Below, in pieces: positions 29,101-39,160 of a stretch of DNA of 64,000 nt (within the stretch, counting starts at the first letter, position 1; every line of letters begins with the position of its first letter). Source of the stretch: an uncultured Prevotella sp. (GTDB lineage: Bacteria; Bacteroidota; Bacteroidia; Bacteroidales; Bacteroidaceae). The stretch lies in the NCBI GenBank assembly GCA_900315545.1, contig OMZM01000009.1, positions 28,549 to 92,548 on the forward strand. Direction: 5' to 3'. Position numbers and translations under genes: made by a program. The notes under the pieces were generated by a model. It had not been told where the DNA came from and made no database searches. It was given only the letters and a program-made list of their open reading frames with translations.

Positions 29101-29965
29101 TAGCGAAGTTATAGACCTCCAAATTGTTCTTGCCTGTCAGTTTTCCTGAAACCGGCTCAGTTAAGAAGTCATAGTATTCCTCTGTCATTTCTGCTGGAAT
29201 AGACTTTGCCTTGTAGGTTCTTGCGTTCTGTCGCTGACGAGTATAAGATACAAAATCAGTTTTTGCAGATAGGTCGTTGCTGTTTATGTTGAATTGCAAA
29301 GAGCCTTGTAACTCATCAAAATTGTATATAGTCAACACTTCATTATTTAGTTCTGCATATGCGTTCTTTGTTATATCACCCATATCATGCTTTATCCATC
29401 CGTTAAACGCCCATGTGTCCCAATTATAGAGACTCTCCCATATGCCAAGAGAAACAGAAGCGTTTGTTGTGGCAATGATTGAAGTAACATCGTTAGGATA
29501 GAGATTTCCCAGATTATCACTGAATGAGCTTGAGGTCTTAATGGCGTTCCACGCATTAAGCGTAATACGACCATTCTCGTACTTTCCCGTCACTCTTGAC
29601 GTGTAGACCTCCATTGGAGACTTATCTTTGTCTTCAGCTGGCACTATGAGATAGTATACAGTCTCATAAGTGTCTTCGTCGAAAGCAACGAGAGTCTGAG
29701 GAGACATTGTAACATCTCCTGTCTCAGGATCAATAATAAGGCTTACCGTAGCATACTCTGATACTTTGCAGAAACCTGTCGTACTGAGAGTTATTTTCCC
29801 GCTGGCAGTTGACGTTGTGCAAGTCAACTTGCCACCACTATTTGTAGAAGATCCATTGATAAGATCAATCTTACAGTTGAGCGAAGAAAGTTCTTCCTCC
29901 GTAATCGTAGCATTAACTGACATTATGCCAAATAAAGCAACAATCAATAGAAATAAATTTCTCAT
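26162..29965 (-). CDS. Secreted beta-helix and leucine-rich-repeat protein with type IX-like C-terminal domain
   Basis: 1267 residues. Signal peptide MRNLFLLIVALFGIMSVNA, an unassigned region to about 320, then a right-handed beta-helix/polymorphic-outer-membrane-protein-like part (about 325-790). That part starts WGNAMGDLQAAIDAANAGDE and has repeated GGGLY, GGAVF and GGAIYN turns. A long leucine-rich part (about 830-1180) follows with units such as LDVTDCTLLKNINAANNNL. The end (FGIDGKVYTERPTKQGLYIM) is a sorting domain. It is probably a large surface adhesin or carbohydrate/protein-binding factor; no enzyme motif is seen. Its own promoter lies about 150 nt upstream. Confidence 0.8.
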   Translation of the reverse strand: MRNLFLLIVALFGIMSVNATITEEELSSLNCKIDLINGSSTNSGGKLTCTTSTASGKITLSTTGFCKVSEYATVSLIIDPETGDVTMSPQTLVAFDEDTYETVYYLIVPAEDKDKSPMEVYTSRVTGKYENGRITLNAWNAIKTSSSFSDNLGNLYPNDVTSIIATTNASVSLGIWESLYNWDTWAFNGWIKHDMGDITKNAYAELNNEVLTIYNFDELQGSLQFNINSNDLSAKTDFVSYTRQRQNARTYKAKSIPAEMTEEYYDFLTEPVSGKLTGKNNLEVYNFAIVSDDNDISGSEYYQVNVTTDFDLPYSEETDPQGPKVIRVKTDGTGNGSSWGNAMGDLQAAIDAANAGDEVWIAAGTYKPVNLIRNNKPTSRAFILKDGVSLYGGFAGTENSRDERVKSSDEAWAYANATILSGDDDEPDTWNRQIDPTTSYRWTWELDGNEVPGTSGNASHVLYCADVISNLTVIEGLTLTAGNANVWQAKAHGGGLYALGNVQLKNSQVTNCASYFKAEGAGDNNSYGGAVFINGTGDAAIEGCRFAENYCHSSYGNGIGGAVYARNAVISDCLFEDCVADDAGGGLYNDKGNVVNSTFLRCYAGSGGAIYNDGTAQNITIRDSRGLLGGGLYNLGDARYFDISGCYADAPEFGENMGGRGGGALVAEGSLIGSVVYNNQAFWGGGAYCIDGRIINSTLQNNMLRMESDTANVGIKNHDQMMAQILNTIGNQATSASDFVNPTTFKGVPTTDAERAVLLEASWQLSAVSQFIDAGTLTEGIEEETDIAGNPRVAGNSIDVGAYEFSGEPLNGNMLTITFDESTTQATIGVGGRAGDKFFIDWGDGELKEYTQLSYYTGDITGGTVKVWGNITGLYAPEQNITGLDLANCSTLKVLDVHVNNIAGDINLSAMTELSRVDVADNNITSLELPSTPTLIDIDCANNSIAELNLAGLVNLDELMCYDNQIASLDVTDCTLLKNINAANNNLTEIDLSNCTQLEGVYLYDNQLQSINFGDIASVRWLNVENNSLGELPTSKFAQLSLVIANNNQISSVDFAQNPSLSQIKLANNNLSAIDVSNQPYLSWLKIDGNNIGALDVTKNNYLYWLECGDNKIPELDLHNNTYLQWLAAENNLLTTLDVSVNTGLQGLTLQGNNMSVDAINTVIDQLQDVNNIEITDYNRAWGRQFNISFMPGTADANISEAEAKGWFVTAEFPLDIDGVHSECNAAVRYFGIDGKVYTERPTKQGLYIMQSVDIYGKKTNRKVMVK

Positions 29966-30116
29966 AGACTTTTAATAATTACATAAATACCGCAGCACTT
30001 TAATTTAATACTGTTTACACATATAGCAACAAAAAGTTGCTCAAGATATTATCGTGCCAGATTATTCACTTACCTTACTGCTGCAATTATAGACAAGCAA
30101 AATAATAATGACATGG

Positions 30117-30149
30117 CAAAGGTAAACATAAAATCTGAGAAAATGACAA
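30117..30149 (-). promoter_or_regulatory. Promoter for the beta-helix/LRR gene
   Basis: Minus-strand TTG (30149-30147), a 22-nt gap, then TACCTTTGCC (-7 box 30124-30117). It implies a leader of about 145 nt, longer than elsewhere in the window. Confidence 0.55.
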
Positions 30150-30462
30150 CTCATATATGGATATTTTATGTGAGTGAACTATTTTCTGGTTAAGTGAGCC
30201 ACATTATTGACAAAGTGCTGGGTTTATACTGCAATTCACTGCATTATTCGTACTGTGAGATTGTCAGGGTTCTTTAGACCGTTTACTTCTGCCGTGTTAT
30301 CTGTACAGAAAGTAAGGCAATTCATCTGATGCCAAGCTATCAATACATTTGCATATAATGTGTACATATTGCGAACATAACTTATTTTTCATACAACCTT
30401 AACACTACTACAATACTTATCATATTAAATTCAACCCTAAAGAGTGATAGATAGATAAATAA

Positions 30463-30501
30463 ATAAAAGTGATTGCACGAAAATCATGCAATCACTTTTA
30501 T
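30463..30501 (-). terminator. Terminator after the SusC/SusD operon
   Basis: Stem ATAAAAGTGATTGCA with TGCAATCACTTTTAT (15 bp) around the loop CGAAAATCA, in an AT-rich context. It lies 37 nt past the stop at 30538. Confidence 0.8.
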
Positions 30502-30537
30502 TTATCGAATAGTTATTATATAACCTTAAATCTCAGA

Positions 30538-32250
30538 TTATTTAACAAGCATTTTCTTACCGTCCTTTACAACAATGCCCTTGAAGTTCTTGCCAACTTT
30601 CTGACCTGCAACGTTGTAAATGCTGTTAGACTTGTTGACATTAACTGTAACTACGTTTTCGATAGCATCTTCCATTGTTGCATCACCCTGGAGAACAATG
30701 ATAGGATATGCAGACTTGTAACCCTTACCTTCAAGATAGATTGTTGCTGCACGACCTGTTTCGCCTGCTGGCAGAGCTTCGCACTCTATAGAAATATTTG
30801 TTGTACCTGTGTAGAACTGGCTACCATCGCTGAAATTACCATACTCTGATTCACCACTCAGTGTAATCCACTCTGGAAGATCTTCACAAATATAGTTCTC
30901 ATCGTTTGTTGATGCATCAAGCCATGGGAATGCTGAATTCAAGACAACACGACCCTGAAGACCTTCGAAACCTTCGTTTTCAATAGTACTGCCATCTTCT
31001 GAAACGCGGAGTGTGTTAATATTTTCTACAGTTTCACCAGTCGGATTGCCTGCTTGGTCAACAAGCTCTGAAGAAGCAAGTACTTCGCAGTAGTCATAAC
31101 CACCATAGAAAGACATCTCTATAACTGATTCTTCACCGTACCATGCTGAATAATTTTCATCACTACCTTCCTCATATGCAAGAGCGTATGTACCTTGAAC
31201 AATTGCGTCTTCTGCTGGCTGCTGGTTGATACGATAGCCAAAGTTGATGCCTTCCTGCTCATGCCCTGTTACAACGATGAAGCATGGTTCATTAATAACA
31301 ACAGGCTCATTAACTACATTTCCGATTGCATCAGTTGTCTTGTTAGCGAATGTCAATGTGTAAATAAATACTTTACCAGTTGTTGTGTACTCAGTATTAT
31401 CCTCCGACAACTGTTCAGAAAGGTCTGACTTTGTTGCTACAAGCTCTGCTATGATTTTTGCACCAGGCACAGTGATAATACTACCATCCTCACGTTCACG
31501 TTCCTCAACATTACGGATTTGCATTTTTAACTGCTTATCGTCAGCTATAGGATTGTTATTGTCTGCATAAATCAAGAAATTAAAATACTCTATGTACAAT
31601 GGAGAAATAGGCGCAGGTACACTCATTACAAATCCATGAGACTTAAACGTACGTCCAGCCACATCACCCTTTGTTGGCTTAAAGTTACCAGTACCGAAAA
31701 GGTAACCACTATCCATAGAGCCGAAACCGAATGTTTTACTTGTAACCTGGTCTACAAAAGAGTGATATGTTATAGTATCAGTCTGAAGAATACCTTTGTC
31801 TGGGTTTTTTGTCTTTTCACCAATCTTGTAAGTATTTGAACCTACAGTGATTGCAGGCATATAGTAACCTTGGTCTGCTGTCATAGGAACAATTAGGTCG
31901 TTGTTTGCGTCAGCAAGGTCAGAGCCATCAGCCTGACCGAATGACCATTTGGCAGCAGCACTCTGATTACACATATTTTTGAACTTCAAGTCAGTGAAAC
32001 AAGGTGAGCAAAGGCGAGCAACATCATAATAACGTCCCTGCTCGTCCATGCCCCAATAAAGAGTACCCTCCGGACGTGTGTAATATACACCAGAAGCCAA
32101 GTCCTTGCGTGGACCCTGTTTCATTTCTGCTTTCATTAATGTTGCTTCTTTCTTCTGAAAGTTAACACTAACCTGGCTTGTTTTCTGCATCTGAGCCGAA
32201 GCTGTGATGGCAAAGAAAGCACCAGCCATGAGTAAAATTGATTTTTTCAT
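30538..32250 (-). CDS. Secreted protein of unknown function with type IX-like C-terminal domain
   Basis: 570 residues. Signal peptide MKKSILLMAGAFFAITASA. The middle is beta-rich with no recognised catalytic motif. The C-terminus (IYNVAGQKVGKNFKGIVV ... GKKMLVK) is nearly the same as that of the secreted protein at 3092-5113, so both should use the same export and anchoring route. It is the last gene of the SusC-SusD-metallohydrolase-DUF4302 operon (47-nt gap), which suggests a surface partner of that uptake system. What it binds is unknown. Confidence 0.7.
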   Translation of the reverse strand: MKKSILLMAGAFFAITASAQMQKTSQVSVNFQKKEATLMKAEMKQGPRKDLASGVYYTRPEGTLYWGMDEQGRYYDVARLCSPCFTDLKFKNMCNQSAAAKWSFGQADGSDLADANNDLIVPMTADQGYYMPAITVGSNTYKIGEKTKNPDKGILQTDTITYHSFVDQVTSKTFGFGSMDSGYLFGTGNFKPTKGDVAGRTFKSHGFVMSVPAPISPLYIEYFNFLIYADNNNPIADDKQLKMQIRNVEEREREDGSIITVPGAKIIAELVATKSDLSEQLSEDNTEYTTTGKVFIYTLTFANKTTDAIGNVVNEPVVINEPCFIVVTGHEQEGINFGYRINQQPAEDAIVQGTYALAYEEGSDENYSAWYGEESVIEMSFYGGYDYCEVLASSELVDQAGNPTGETVENINTLRVSEDGSTIENEGFEGLQGRVVLNSAFPWLDASTNDENYICEDLPEWITLSGESEYGNFSDGSQFYTGTTNISIECEALPAGETGRAATIYLEGKGYKSAYPIIVLQGDATMEDAIENVVTVNVNKSNSIYNVAGQKVGKNFKGIVVKDGKKMLVK

Positions 32251-32297
32251 AATTTATAAAATTAATTGTTAGTAATTATTGATATTTCAAAACATCA

Positions 32298-33686
32298 TTA
32301 GATTTTATCTGAAGATATATCCTCAACCTTTGAGAACTTAACTACAAACCACGTATCCGGTTCTGTTACAGATGTGAAACGCAGTGTGTTCTGATTGAAC
32401 TTTGTTTCAGACGCAGTTACTTTATATTCTCTACAGATAAAGTCGATGAAATTCTTTGTTGTAGGAATATTATTCAAAACGTTTTCACCGCTCTTCAGTG
32501 CACCATCATAGTTGAATGTAATAACATCTCCATCTACAACTGGGTTCAACTTGTAAATAGCATGAGACGTTGTTTTACCCATTCTATATTTCAAGTCAAG
32601 ACCATATACATATTCTGTATCATCCTTGTCCTTTGTCCAGCAAATTGATACCGTCTGCAATGTAGCACCGATTTTTTTGAAATCTGAAACCAAAGAATTA
32701 TATGCTTGAGTATATGCATCCGAATTCTGTTTTACAAATTCCCAAGAACCAGACCTCTCATCGATTGTTTCCTTGTAGAAACGCAGTGGAGAATCACCAT
32801 CCATGTAATACTCTGGATTATCAACACTTACAAAGATATCCCTTTCCTTGTCGTATCTGAAGTCCTGTACAGTCTCGTCCTCATTAACTCTGAACTCATC
32901 GCGGAAACGAAGATAGTAGTCATCTCCACGCTTTGTTATAAGGAATGGATTGAAACTTTCATCAAGAATAGCATCTCCATCGTATGGATAAATGTTAGGG
33001 ATACCGTCATTTGCATCTTCAAGTTTATACTTGTTGTCTCCAAAGTAGATTATATCGAACGTAGGAGAGTCTGTAGCAAACATGAGGTTATGGAAATCAC
33101 GAATGTCTGTCAGATATTCTTCATAGTCTACACCCTCCTCCATTGGTGTAAGAAGACTGTATGTTCCACGTTTCTTACCTTTAAGCATCATGTAACTTGC
33201 ATCTTCCGGTGCATCAACAATAACAAACTCATAGTCGCCTTCATATCCGCGTCCTGTTTCTGTTTCTTCACTTGTTGAAGGAATATCCTCTGGGTCAGAA
33301 AATTCGTGTAGAACAGAGTTGAAAGAATTAAAAGAGAGGACTGGACCGTTGTCTGTAATGATTTCCCATACTGAAACGTCTTCCTTATACACATTTTTCT
33401 TCTCCAATGAATTGTACATAGAAATTGCTACACGTACAGAGTAATCCTCATTGAAGTCGCACAGCATAAGGTATCCTGTTCCGTAAGGAGCTTCATTCTG
33501 GTATGTAGGGTAATACTGCATTGCCCATCCGTTAGGAGAAGCCCAGAGACGCTGTGAATAAACACTCTTAATCTGATTTAGGCGTTCTGCTGCCGATTCG
33601 TTGAACAACAGATCATCATCATCCTTGCAAGATGTAAAAGACAATGTTATGCCTAACAAAAGTGAGAAATATAATATCTTTTTCAT
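32298..33686 (-). CDS. DUF4302 domain lipoprotein
   Basis: 462 residues. Lipobox SFTSCKDDDDLL (cysteine near residue 20), the negatively charged +2 region being typical of surface-exposed Bacteroidota lipoproteins. The segment LNQIKSVYSQRLWASPNGWA opens the DUF4302 family, which occurs with SusC/SusD pairs and zinc metallohydrolase lipoproteins. Function unknown; a substrate-binding surface role in the uptake complex is the inference. It is 19 nt after the metallohydrolase gene. Confidence 0.78.
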   Translation of the reverse strand: MKKILYFSLLLGITLSFTSCKDDDDLLFNESAAERLNQIKSVYSQRLWASPNGWAMQYYPTYQNEAPYGTGYLMLCDFNEDYSVRVAISMYNSLEKKNVYKEDVSVWEIITDNGPVLSFNSFNSVLHEFSDPEDIPSTSEETETGRGYEGDYEFVIVDAPEDASYMMLKGKKRGTYSLLTPMEEGVDYEEYLTDIRDFHNLMFATDSPTFDIIYFGDNKYKLEDANDGIPNIYPYDGDAILDESFNPFLITKRGDDYYLRFRDEFRVNEDETVQDFRYDKERDIFVSVDNPEYYMDGDSPLRFYKETIDERSGSWEFVKQNSDAYTQAYNSLVSDFKKIGATLQTVSICWTKDKDDTEYVYGLDLKYRMGKTTSHAIYKLNPVVDGDVITFNYDGALKSGENVLNNIPTTKNFIDFICREYKVTASETKFNQNTLRFTSVTEPDTWFVVKFSKVEDISSDKI

Positions 33687-33705
33687 ATTATTTCAGTCTT
33701 TATAA

Positions 33706-34920
33706 TTATTGTAATGCCTTATATTTGTTAATACCATCAAGTAATACTTCTATAAGAGTACGTCCTTCTGGATCCTCTTCTAAAGGCAGTGTCAACTTAT
33801 TGACAGGACGGTCTAACGCATCCAAAACAAACTTGCCATCTGCATCTTTCTGGTAAGAACGGCTCTGAACAACATAACGTATTTTGTCAAGTTCAATACC
33901 AAAGTATGTCTTCAACCATTCACGAACTAAGTCGAGTTTCTGAAGAATAACTTCATTACCCTTGATGCCAGAGTTGTTCAACCACTGTACGTTTCCTTCT
34001 TCATCGAGATCAACTGTACCGTCGCCATTACGCTGACATACACGACGATAAATCTTTTTCTCGTCATTGTCCTTTACGTTCAGATATCCGATAGTGTCTC
34101 TACTATAATCACCTTTCATCTTATCCTCATAGAGAGCCTTGTCATAGTCAATTTCTTCCCACTCGTATGATGCTGAGTTCAGCATACCCAACCAACGAAC
34201 AGAGTCCATTGTGATGTAGTTAGCCAGAGTCTCTACCCAGTCCTCAGATGCAGAACTTGAAGCATAGCTTGAAACGAAACCGTTACCGATAGAAACCGAG
34301 TCCGGTGTTTCCTGCCATGTTGTAGCATTGTAGTGTCCGGAAGAAATTGTATTGAATAAAGTAGGACGAAGATGTGTCTGGTCAAGAATGTGTCCAAATT
34401 CATGGTGCATAGTCTTGAAGAAATATTCGTTCATCATGTCCATATCGTTTACATTCAGGTTGTTCACATTGTAAAGTGTAATCTTCAAACCACCCTCAGC
34501 AACACCAAGCACTTCGGTACCCTGTGTTGGGTTATAGTTCTTAGAACCTACAACGTGGATAATACGAGGACTGTTCTCCTGCAAGAATGTTTCTGGAGAG
34601 TTCTCTTTATATACGTCATACCACAAGTACTTAGAAAGAACTGCAAGTTCGCAACTCTTGTCGTAAGCAGCAGGCACAAGGTTCTTCCGCATGTCAGAGC
34701 CAATGTCTTCCATACGATAGATAAAGCGTAGATTGTAAGGCTCCAAGAAATTAACTTTAACAAATGTGTCGAGCGGGAACGTAAATGCTGTTTTGTCTAA
34801 TGGATGGTTGACTGTATCGAATATCGAGCTGTCGAAATCATCGTCATCAGAGCAAGAAACAAATCCCAAAGACAATGTAGCAACTGCAATAAGCAGCAAA
34901 TAATTAAACTTTCTTTTCAT
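33706..34920 (-). CDS. Substrate import-associated zinc metallohydrolase lipoprotein
   Basis: 404 residues. Lipobox LGFVSCSDDDD (cysteine near 23). The zinc motif is HHEFGHILDQ, with H173-E174-x-x-H177 and a preceding His172. This matches the family of HExxH lipoproteins encoded beside SusC/SusD pairs. It would sit on the cell surface and hydrolyse a peptide or other bond before import through the SusC channel; the substrate is unknown. It is third in the operon, 20 nt after susD-like, followed by DUF4302. Confidence 0.85.
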   Translation of the reverse strand: MKRKFNYLLLIAVATLSLGFVSCSDDDDFDSSIFDTVNHPLDKTAFTFPLDTFVKVNFLEPYNLRFIYRMEDIGSDMRKNLVPAAYDKSCELAVLSKYLWYDVYKENSPETFLQENSPRIIHVVGSKNYNPTQGTEVLGVAEGGLKITLYNVNNLNVNDMDMMNEYFFKTMHHEFGHILDQTHLRPTLFNTISSGHYNATTWQETPDSVSIGNGFVSSYASSSASEDWVETLANYITMDSVRWLGMLNSASYEWEEIDYDKALYEDKMKGDYSRDTIGYLNVKDNDEKKIYRRVCQRNGDGTVDLDEEGNVQWLNNSGIKGNEVILQKLDLVREWLKTYFGIELDKIRYVVQSRSYQKDADGKFVLDALDRPVNKLTLPLEEDPEGRTLIEVLLDGINKYKALQ

Positions 34921-34940
34921 CTGTTTGTTCCTCCTTTTTA

Positions 34941-36698
34941 TTATTTACTTACTAAAGCATTATCATTCTTAAGTATGTCCTGCTTGTTTGCAGAAACAGT
35001 AGGACGAGAACTTTCCATACCAGCTGACATAGCTTCCCAAGGCACTTCAATCGCGCGGCGTGGGTCATCACCCTGCAATGTGATAGAATGAACCTGGTTA
35101 CCTTCAGAATATTCATGTGTATATTCCATACCCCAACGCTTCAGGTCAAAGAAACGCATACCCTGAAGTACTGTTTCATAACGGCGGAAGTCATTGATAC
35201 AGTTCATGTAAGGAATAGCATCAGCAGATACTACGAAGCTTGGACTGATGTACTGCTGTGTGAAGCTCCAATCCATAATAACGTTGGCGTTCTGTGGATT
35301 TTCCTTTCCATAGATAGACATGAAGTGATCTGGTTCCATTAAGCGCAGATAACGAGTGTCTACATAAGATTTCTTCTGATCTTCATTGAAGCTGTTAATC
35401 TGGTTGTTCCAATAAGCCATCAAGTCTTCACCTGCACCTGTATAGTCTCCTGTCATTGCCTTAGCCTCAGCACGCTCAAGCAAAAGGATGTTTGCAGTGA
35501 ACGGAATTAAGATAACATGAGGATAACCAATACCAGAAATCTTGTCAGAATATTCAAATTCCTCACCAATCTTTGTAGTTGTGAAACCATAGTCCTGTGC
35601 ACTTGACGCAGCAGCTGTAAAGCCTGCAACACCAAATGCAGGAATAATATAACCTGACCACAGTGGGCTTGAGTGAATCATGAATGCAGCACGAGCAGCA
35701 GGACCTGCGCAAGAATAACGATAACCGAATACTCTACGTTGGTGTATTGAATATGTCGCCATCAGCATAAGGTTATTGTTCAAATCAGGAGACTGCCATA
35801 CTTTGGAATAGTCGTTGAACGAAGACAAGTCTGAAGTGAAACGAGAGTAGTCCATAGTCCACTGTGCAGACTGCTCTACAGTTGTACCAAGAACAGCATT
35901 AGCGTGCTCGATAACCTTGTCGTACTCACGGATTGTCAGATAGAAACGTGCAGCAAAAGCGTGAGCAGCATTTACGTTGAAGTGCCACTTTGGCTTACTA
36001 TAGTTACGGTCTGAAATATTAGGAAGAGCAGCCTCAAGGTCTTTCTTAATATTCATATAAGTATCGTACACATTACCACGTTCGTAGTTCTTGCTAACAA
36101 CGTTTTCCACTTCTGTAACATAAGGCACACCAATCTGGTCAGGCTGCTTGCTCTTGTTTTCATCCATATAAGCAGGGCTGAACAACTGTGCAAGCATGAA
36201 GTGGCAGTAAGCACGAATAAGCAAAGCTTCTGAGCGTGCAGCCTTCATCGTTTCAGACTCTGTTCCACCATTTTCAGCAACAATCTTATCCATTGCCTCG
36301 AGTGCATGGTTTACAGTTGCTATTGAAGAATAGTATTCATCCCACAACATACCCGGAGAGTCCCAGTCTTTGTATGTAGCCATTGTTGCAGGCTCGAAAC
36401 GGAACATCTGGTCGTCCCAGCGAGCATAAGAGCCGTAGTTATACTTTGTTGTTATCTGCTTTGCAGAAGAACTTGAAGGAAGATGAGGAACATGATTGTC
36501 AATTATATTATCACTCATCAATTCGCTCAACCACATATAGCTACCTGTTGGGTAAGCAGAAGTAAGAAGCTGAACAACCTTCTTTTCTGTATTTATTTCT
36601 GTACGCTCATCCGGAGTCTTGTCCAGGAAGCTGTCCGTGCAGGCTGTCAAGCCAAAGGCAGCAACGAGCGCAATTCCCATATATTTAATTGACTTCAT
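34941..36698 (-). CDS. SusD/RagB family nutrient-binding lipoprotein
   Basis: 585 residues. Lipobox FGLTACTDSFLDKTPDE, the classic SusD start. The N-terminal TPR-like helices include LWDEYYSSIATVNHALEAMD and EALLIRAYCHFMLAQLF. The C-terminal part has FRRYETVLQGMRFFDLKRWG, the standard SusD_RagB ending. It should cap the SusC-type channel encoded just upstream and capture substrate at the surface. The partner SusC gene is frameshifted, so this protein may have no working channel unless a paralogue substitutes or the break is a sequencing error. Confidence 0.92.
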   Translation of the reverse strand: MKSIKYMGIALVAAFGLTACTDSFLDKTPDERTEINTEKKVVQLLTSAYPTGSYMWLSELMSDNIIDNHVPHLPSSSSAKQITTKYNYGSYARWDDQMFRFEPATMATYKDWDSPGMLWDEYYSSIATVNHALEAMDKIVAENGGTESETMKAARSEALLIRAYCHFMLAQLFSPAYMDENKSKQPDQIGVPYVTEVENVVSKNYERGNVYDTYMNIKKDLEAALPNISDRNYSKPKWHFNVNAAHAFAARFYLTIREYDKVIEHANAVLGTTVEQSAQWTMDYSRFTSDLSSFNDYSKVWQSPDLNNNLMLMATYSIHQRRVFGYRYSCAGPAARAAFMIHSSPLWSGYIIPAFGVAGFTAAASSAQDYGFTTTKIGEEFEYSDKISGIGYPHVILIPFTANILLLERAEAKAMTGDYTGAGEDLMAYWNNQINSFNEDQKKSYVDTRYLRLMEPDHFMSIYGKENPQNANVIMDWSFTQQYISPSFVVSADAIPYMNCINDFRRYETVLQGMRFFDLKRWGMEYTHEYSEGNQVHSITLQGDDPRRAIEVPWEAMSAGMESSRPTVSANKQDILKNDNALVSK

Positions 36699-36733
36699 AA
36701 TTTTCTGTAATTAAATAGTTATAAAATTACTTT

Positions 36734-39160
36734 TTAGATACCCAAACGAACTGTGAGTGTGAACTGCTTAGACAGAGGTGAAGCTACACCACCTGCGTTA
36801 ACGAATTCAGGATCCTGTCCGTTAAGTTTGCTGTCAGAGTATATCAAGAAAAGGTTAGTTGCATCGAGCTTCACAGAAGCAGTGCTGAGACCAATCTTGC
36901 GAATGAGTGATGGGTTAAAGTCGTATGTCAGCGAAATGTCCTTCATACGGATGAAACCACCGTCAGCTATACGAGCTGTAGAGTAGTTGTATGCATTATA
37001 AGCATAACCCAGAGTATAGTCATTATAATATTGACGTGTAGATGCGATAGCTGGTATCGTTGTAATCTTTTCATCACCTGGAGTTACCCAACGGTTCTTG
37101 AATTCCTTAGGCATAGCTGTCTGATCTGAGTATCCAGAAGAGAATACTGGGTCAAGACGGAGCTTGTTGCCGAAAGAGTAAGTGATAAAGATGTTCAAAC
37201 GCCAGTTCTTATACTGGAGCATATTGTTGAAACCACCAGTAACTGTAGGTTCTGTTGGACCTTCATACTTCAAGAAGTCAAGCTTATCAAACTCCTGGAA
37301 GTTGATGTTTGTTGTTGTCACATCACCATTTTCGTTGATAATCTGTGGTATACCTTCGTCGTTAAGACCTACGAATGGGATTGAGAACAATGCACGGTGT
37401 GCATATCCTACGCGAGCGAAACCACTACCAGAAACGAGGTCGATGACACGAGACTGAGAGAGCAGCTCTGTAATAGTAGTCTTACTGTAAGCAAATGTGA
37501 AGTCAGATGTCCAGTTAAAGTCCGTAGACATGATATTGTGGCTTGACAATGTTGCTTCAATACCGTGTGAGCGCATAGATGCAACGTTAGCAAACTTACG
37601 GATCTGACCACCAGCACCCTGTGTATTCAGGTAACCCATAAGGTCGAAGTTGTCGCGCCAGTAGAAGTCTGCAACAAGGTTCAAGCGGTTCTTGATGAAA
37701 CCGAGATCGAAACCAACGTTGAACTCATGCTTCTTTTCGTATGTCAACTCAGAGTTTGCAAGTGAAGACAGATACAATTCTGTTTCATGCTGGTCAGCCT
37801 GTGGACGCCATACTTCACTTGGATAGAAGATAGCCATAGCGTTTGATGCTGTTGTCTGCTCACCTACGAGAGAGTAAGAGAGACGGAGAGTAGCATGAGA
37901 GATATTGTAGTCAGTATTCTGCATCAGCTTCTTGAAGAAGTCTTCTTCGTGTGCATTCCAAGATGCAGATACGTTCCATGTAGGCAACCAACGTGCGCTA
38001 CGAGCCTTACCAAGCTGGTTAGAACCATCGTAACGTCCTGTGAGGTTCAGCACGTAACGTCCTTTGTAAGAGTAGTTCAAGTTAGCGAAGTATGCCAGAC
38101 GACGGTTCCAAGACTTAGCAAAAGAAACGAGTGTTGCACCCTCTTCCTTAGCCTGCTTGAAGAACTGCCATGTGTTGATGACATTACGGCTATTTTCGTA
38201 GTCTACACCGTAGTCGTTGTGCTCAGAAGCGTCATAGTCTGCACGGTTAGCCTCCATACCTGCCAATGCACTGAAGATGTGAGTATCAATGTCATTAACC
38301 TTCCATACGTGGTTGTAGTTAACAGTTCCACGGAAGTCGAGCTGCTTCACTGAGTTGCGGTTGATAGTGTAGATACCACCATCTTCCATTACTGACATAG
38401 GCAGTGAGTTTGGCACGTCAGGGTCTGTGTACAGATAAGAGTTGCTGTACATGATGTTAGGATTGTCAACACCTGCACGGTAAGCAAGAGCCTGGTTGGC
38501 ATTGCTCAGAACAAAGTGTTCACGTGTAGACTGGTTGATACGATAGCTTCCCAAAGCATTGAATTCGAGACCACGAATAGGTTTCCAAGAAAGTTCGCCC
38601 TGGAACTTCATATCCATAACGTCTACGTCGATATAGTTGTTGTTCAACTCTTCGAAGATGTTGAAGCGTGCATAGTTACGTGTATAGACCTGATCTGGGT
38701 CGAGCGTACGTGCAGTGTTCAACGCGAAGCTGAACGGGTTGATATCGAAGTTACGGTTTACGGCACCAGAAACAACGTCTACGCTCTGGTTGAGTGTACC
38801 TGGAGCTTTCTGATCACGGTAAGAACCGTTTGTACGCAATGTAAGAGTCAAGTTCTTAGAAAGGTTGTAAGACGCGTTGATGTTTGCCGTGTAACGCTGT
38901 ACCTTACTGTCCTTATACCATCCTGGGTCCATCATTGCAGACAGAGAAGCATACATGCTTGACTTGTCCGTACCAGAAGAAATACTGATAGAGTGTGTCT
39001 GCATAATGTTGTTGTTGAACAACAGGTCGAACCAGTCTGTGTTGCGGAACTCAGCCTGCTGCAGATACTGGTTCATGGCTGCATCTGTATATGCCAAACC
39101 GTAGCCACCGTACTGTGTGCCATACTTCTGAGGATTGTATTCATCCATCAGAGAGTACAT
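36734..39160 (-). pseudogene. SusC/RagA family TonB-linked receptor, C-terminal fragment
   Basis: An 808-codon frame carrying most of the plug-to-barrel region and the complete beta-barrel, ending LSKQFTLTVRLGI. The segment RNTDWFDLLFNNNIMQTHSISIS and TDKSSMYASLSAMMDPGWY are standard SusC blocks. It is in a different frame from the N-terminal fragment at 39148-39972. Reading upstream of its first ATG gives SGLYGRMYSL, which in intact homologues follows a conserved stretch of roughly 30-40 residues (containing an N-I-M-N-S-like block) that is absent here. A small out-of-frame deletion near 39180 is the simplest explanation. Gene order SusC-SusD is normal. Confidence 0.85.

Larger units (their letters stand above)
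29966..30537. other. Intergenic region, 572 bp
   Basis: It holds the promoter and long leader of the gene to the left and the terminator of the gene to the right. The stretch 30150-30460 has no open frame, repeat or RNA structure that I can support. Confidence 0.6.
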
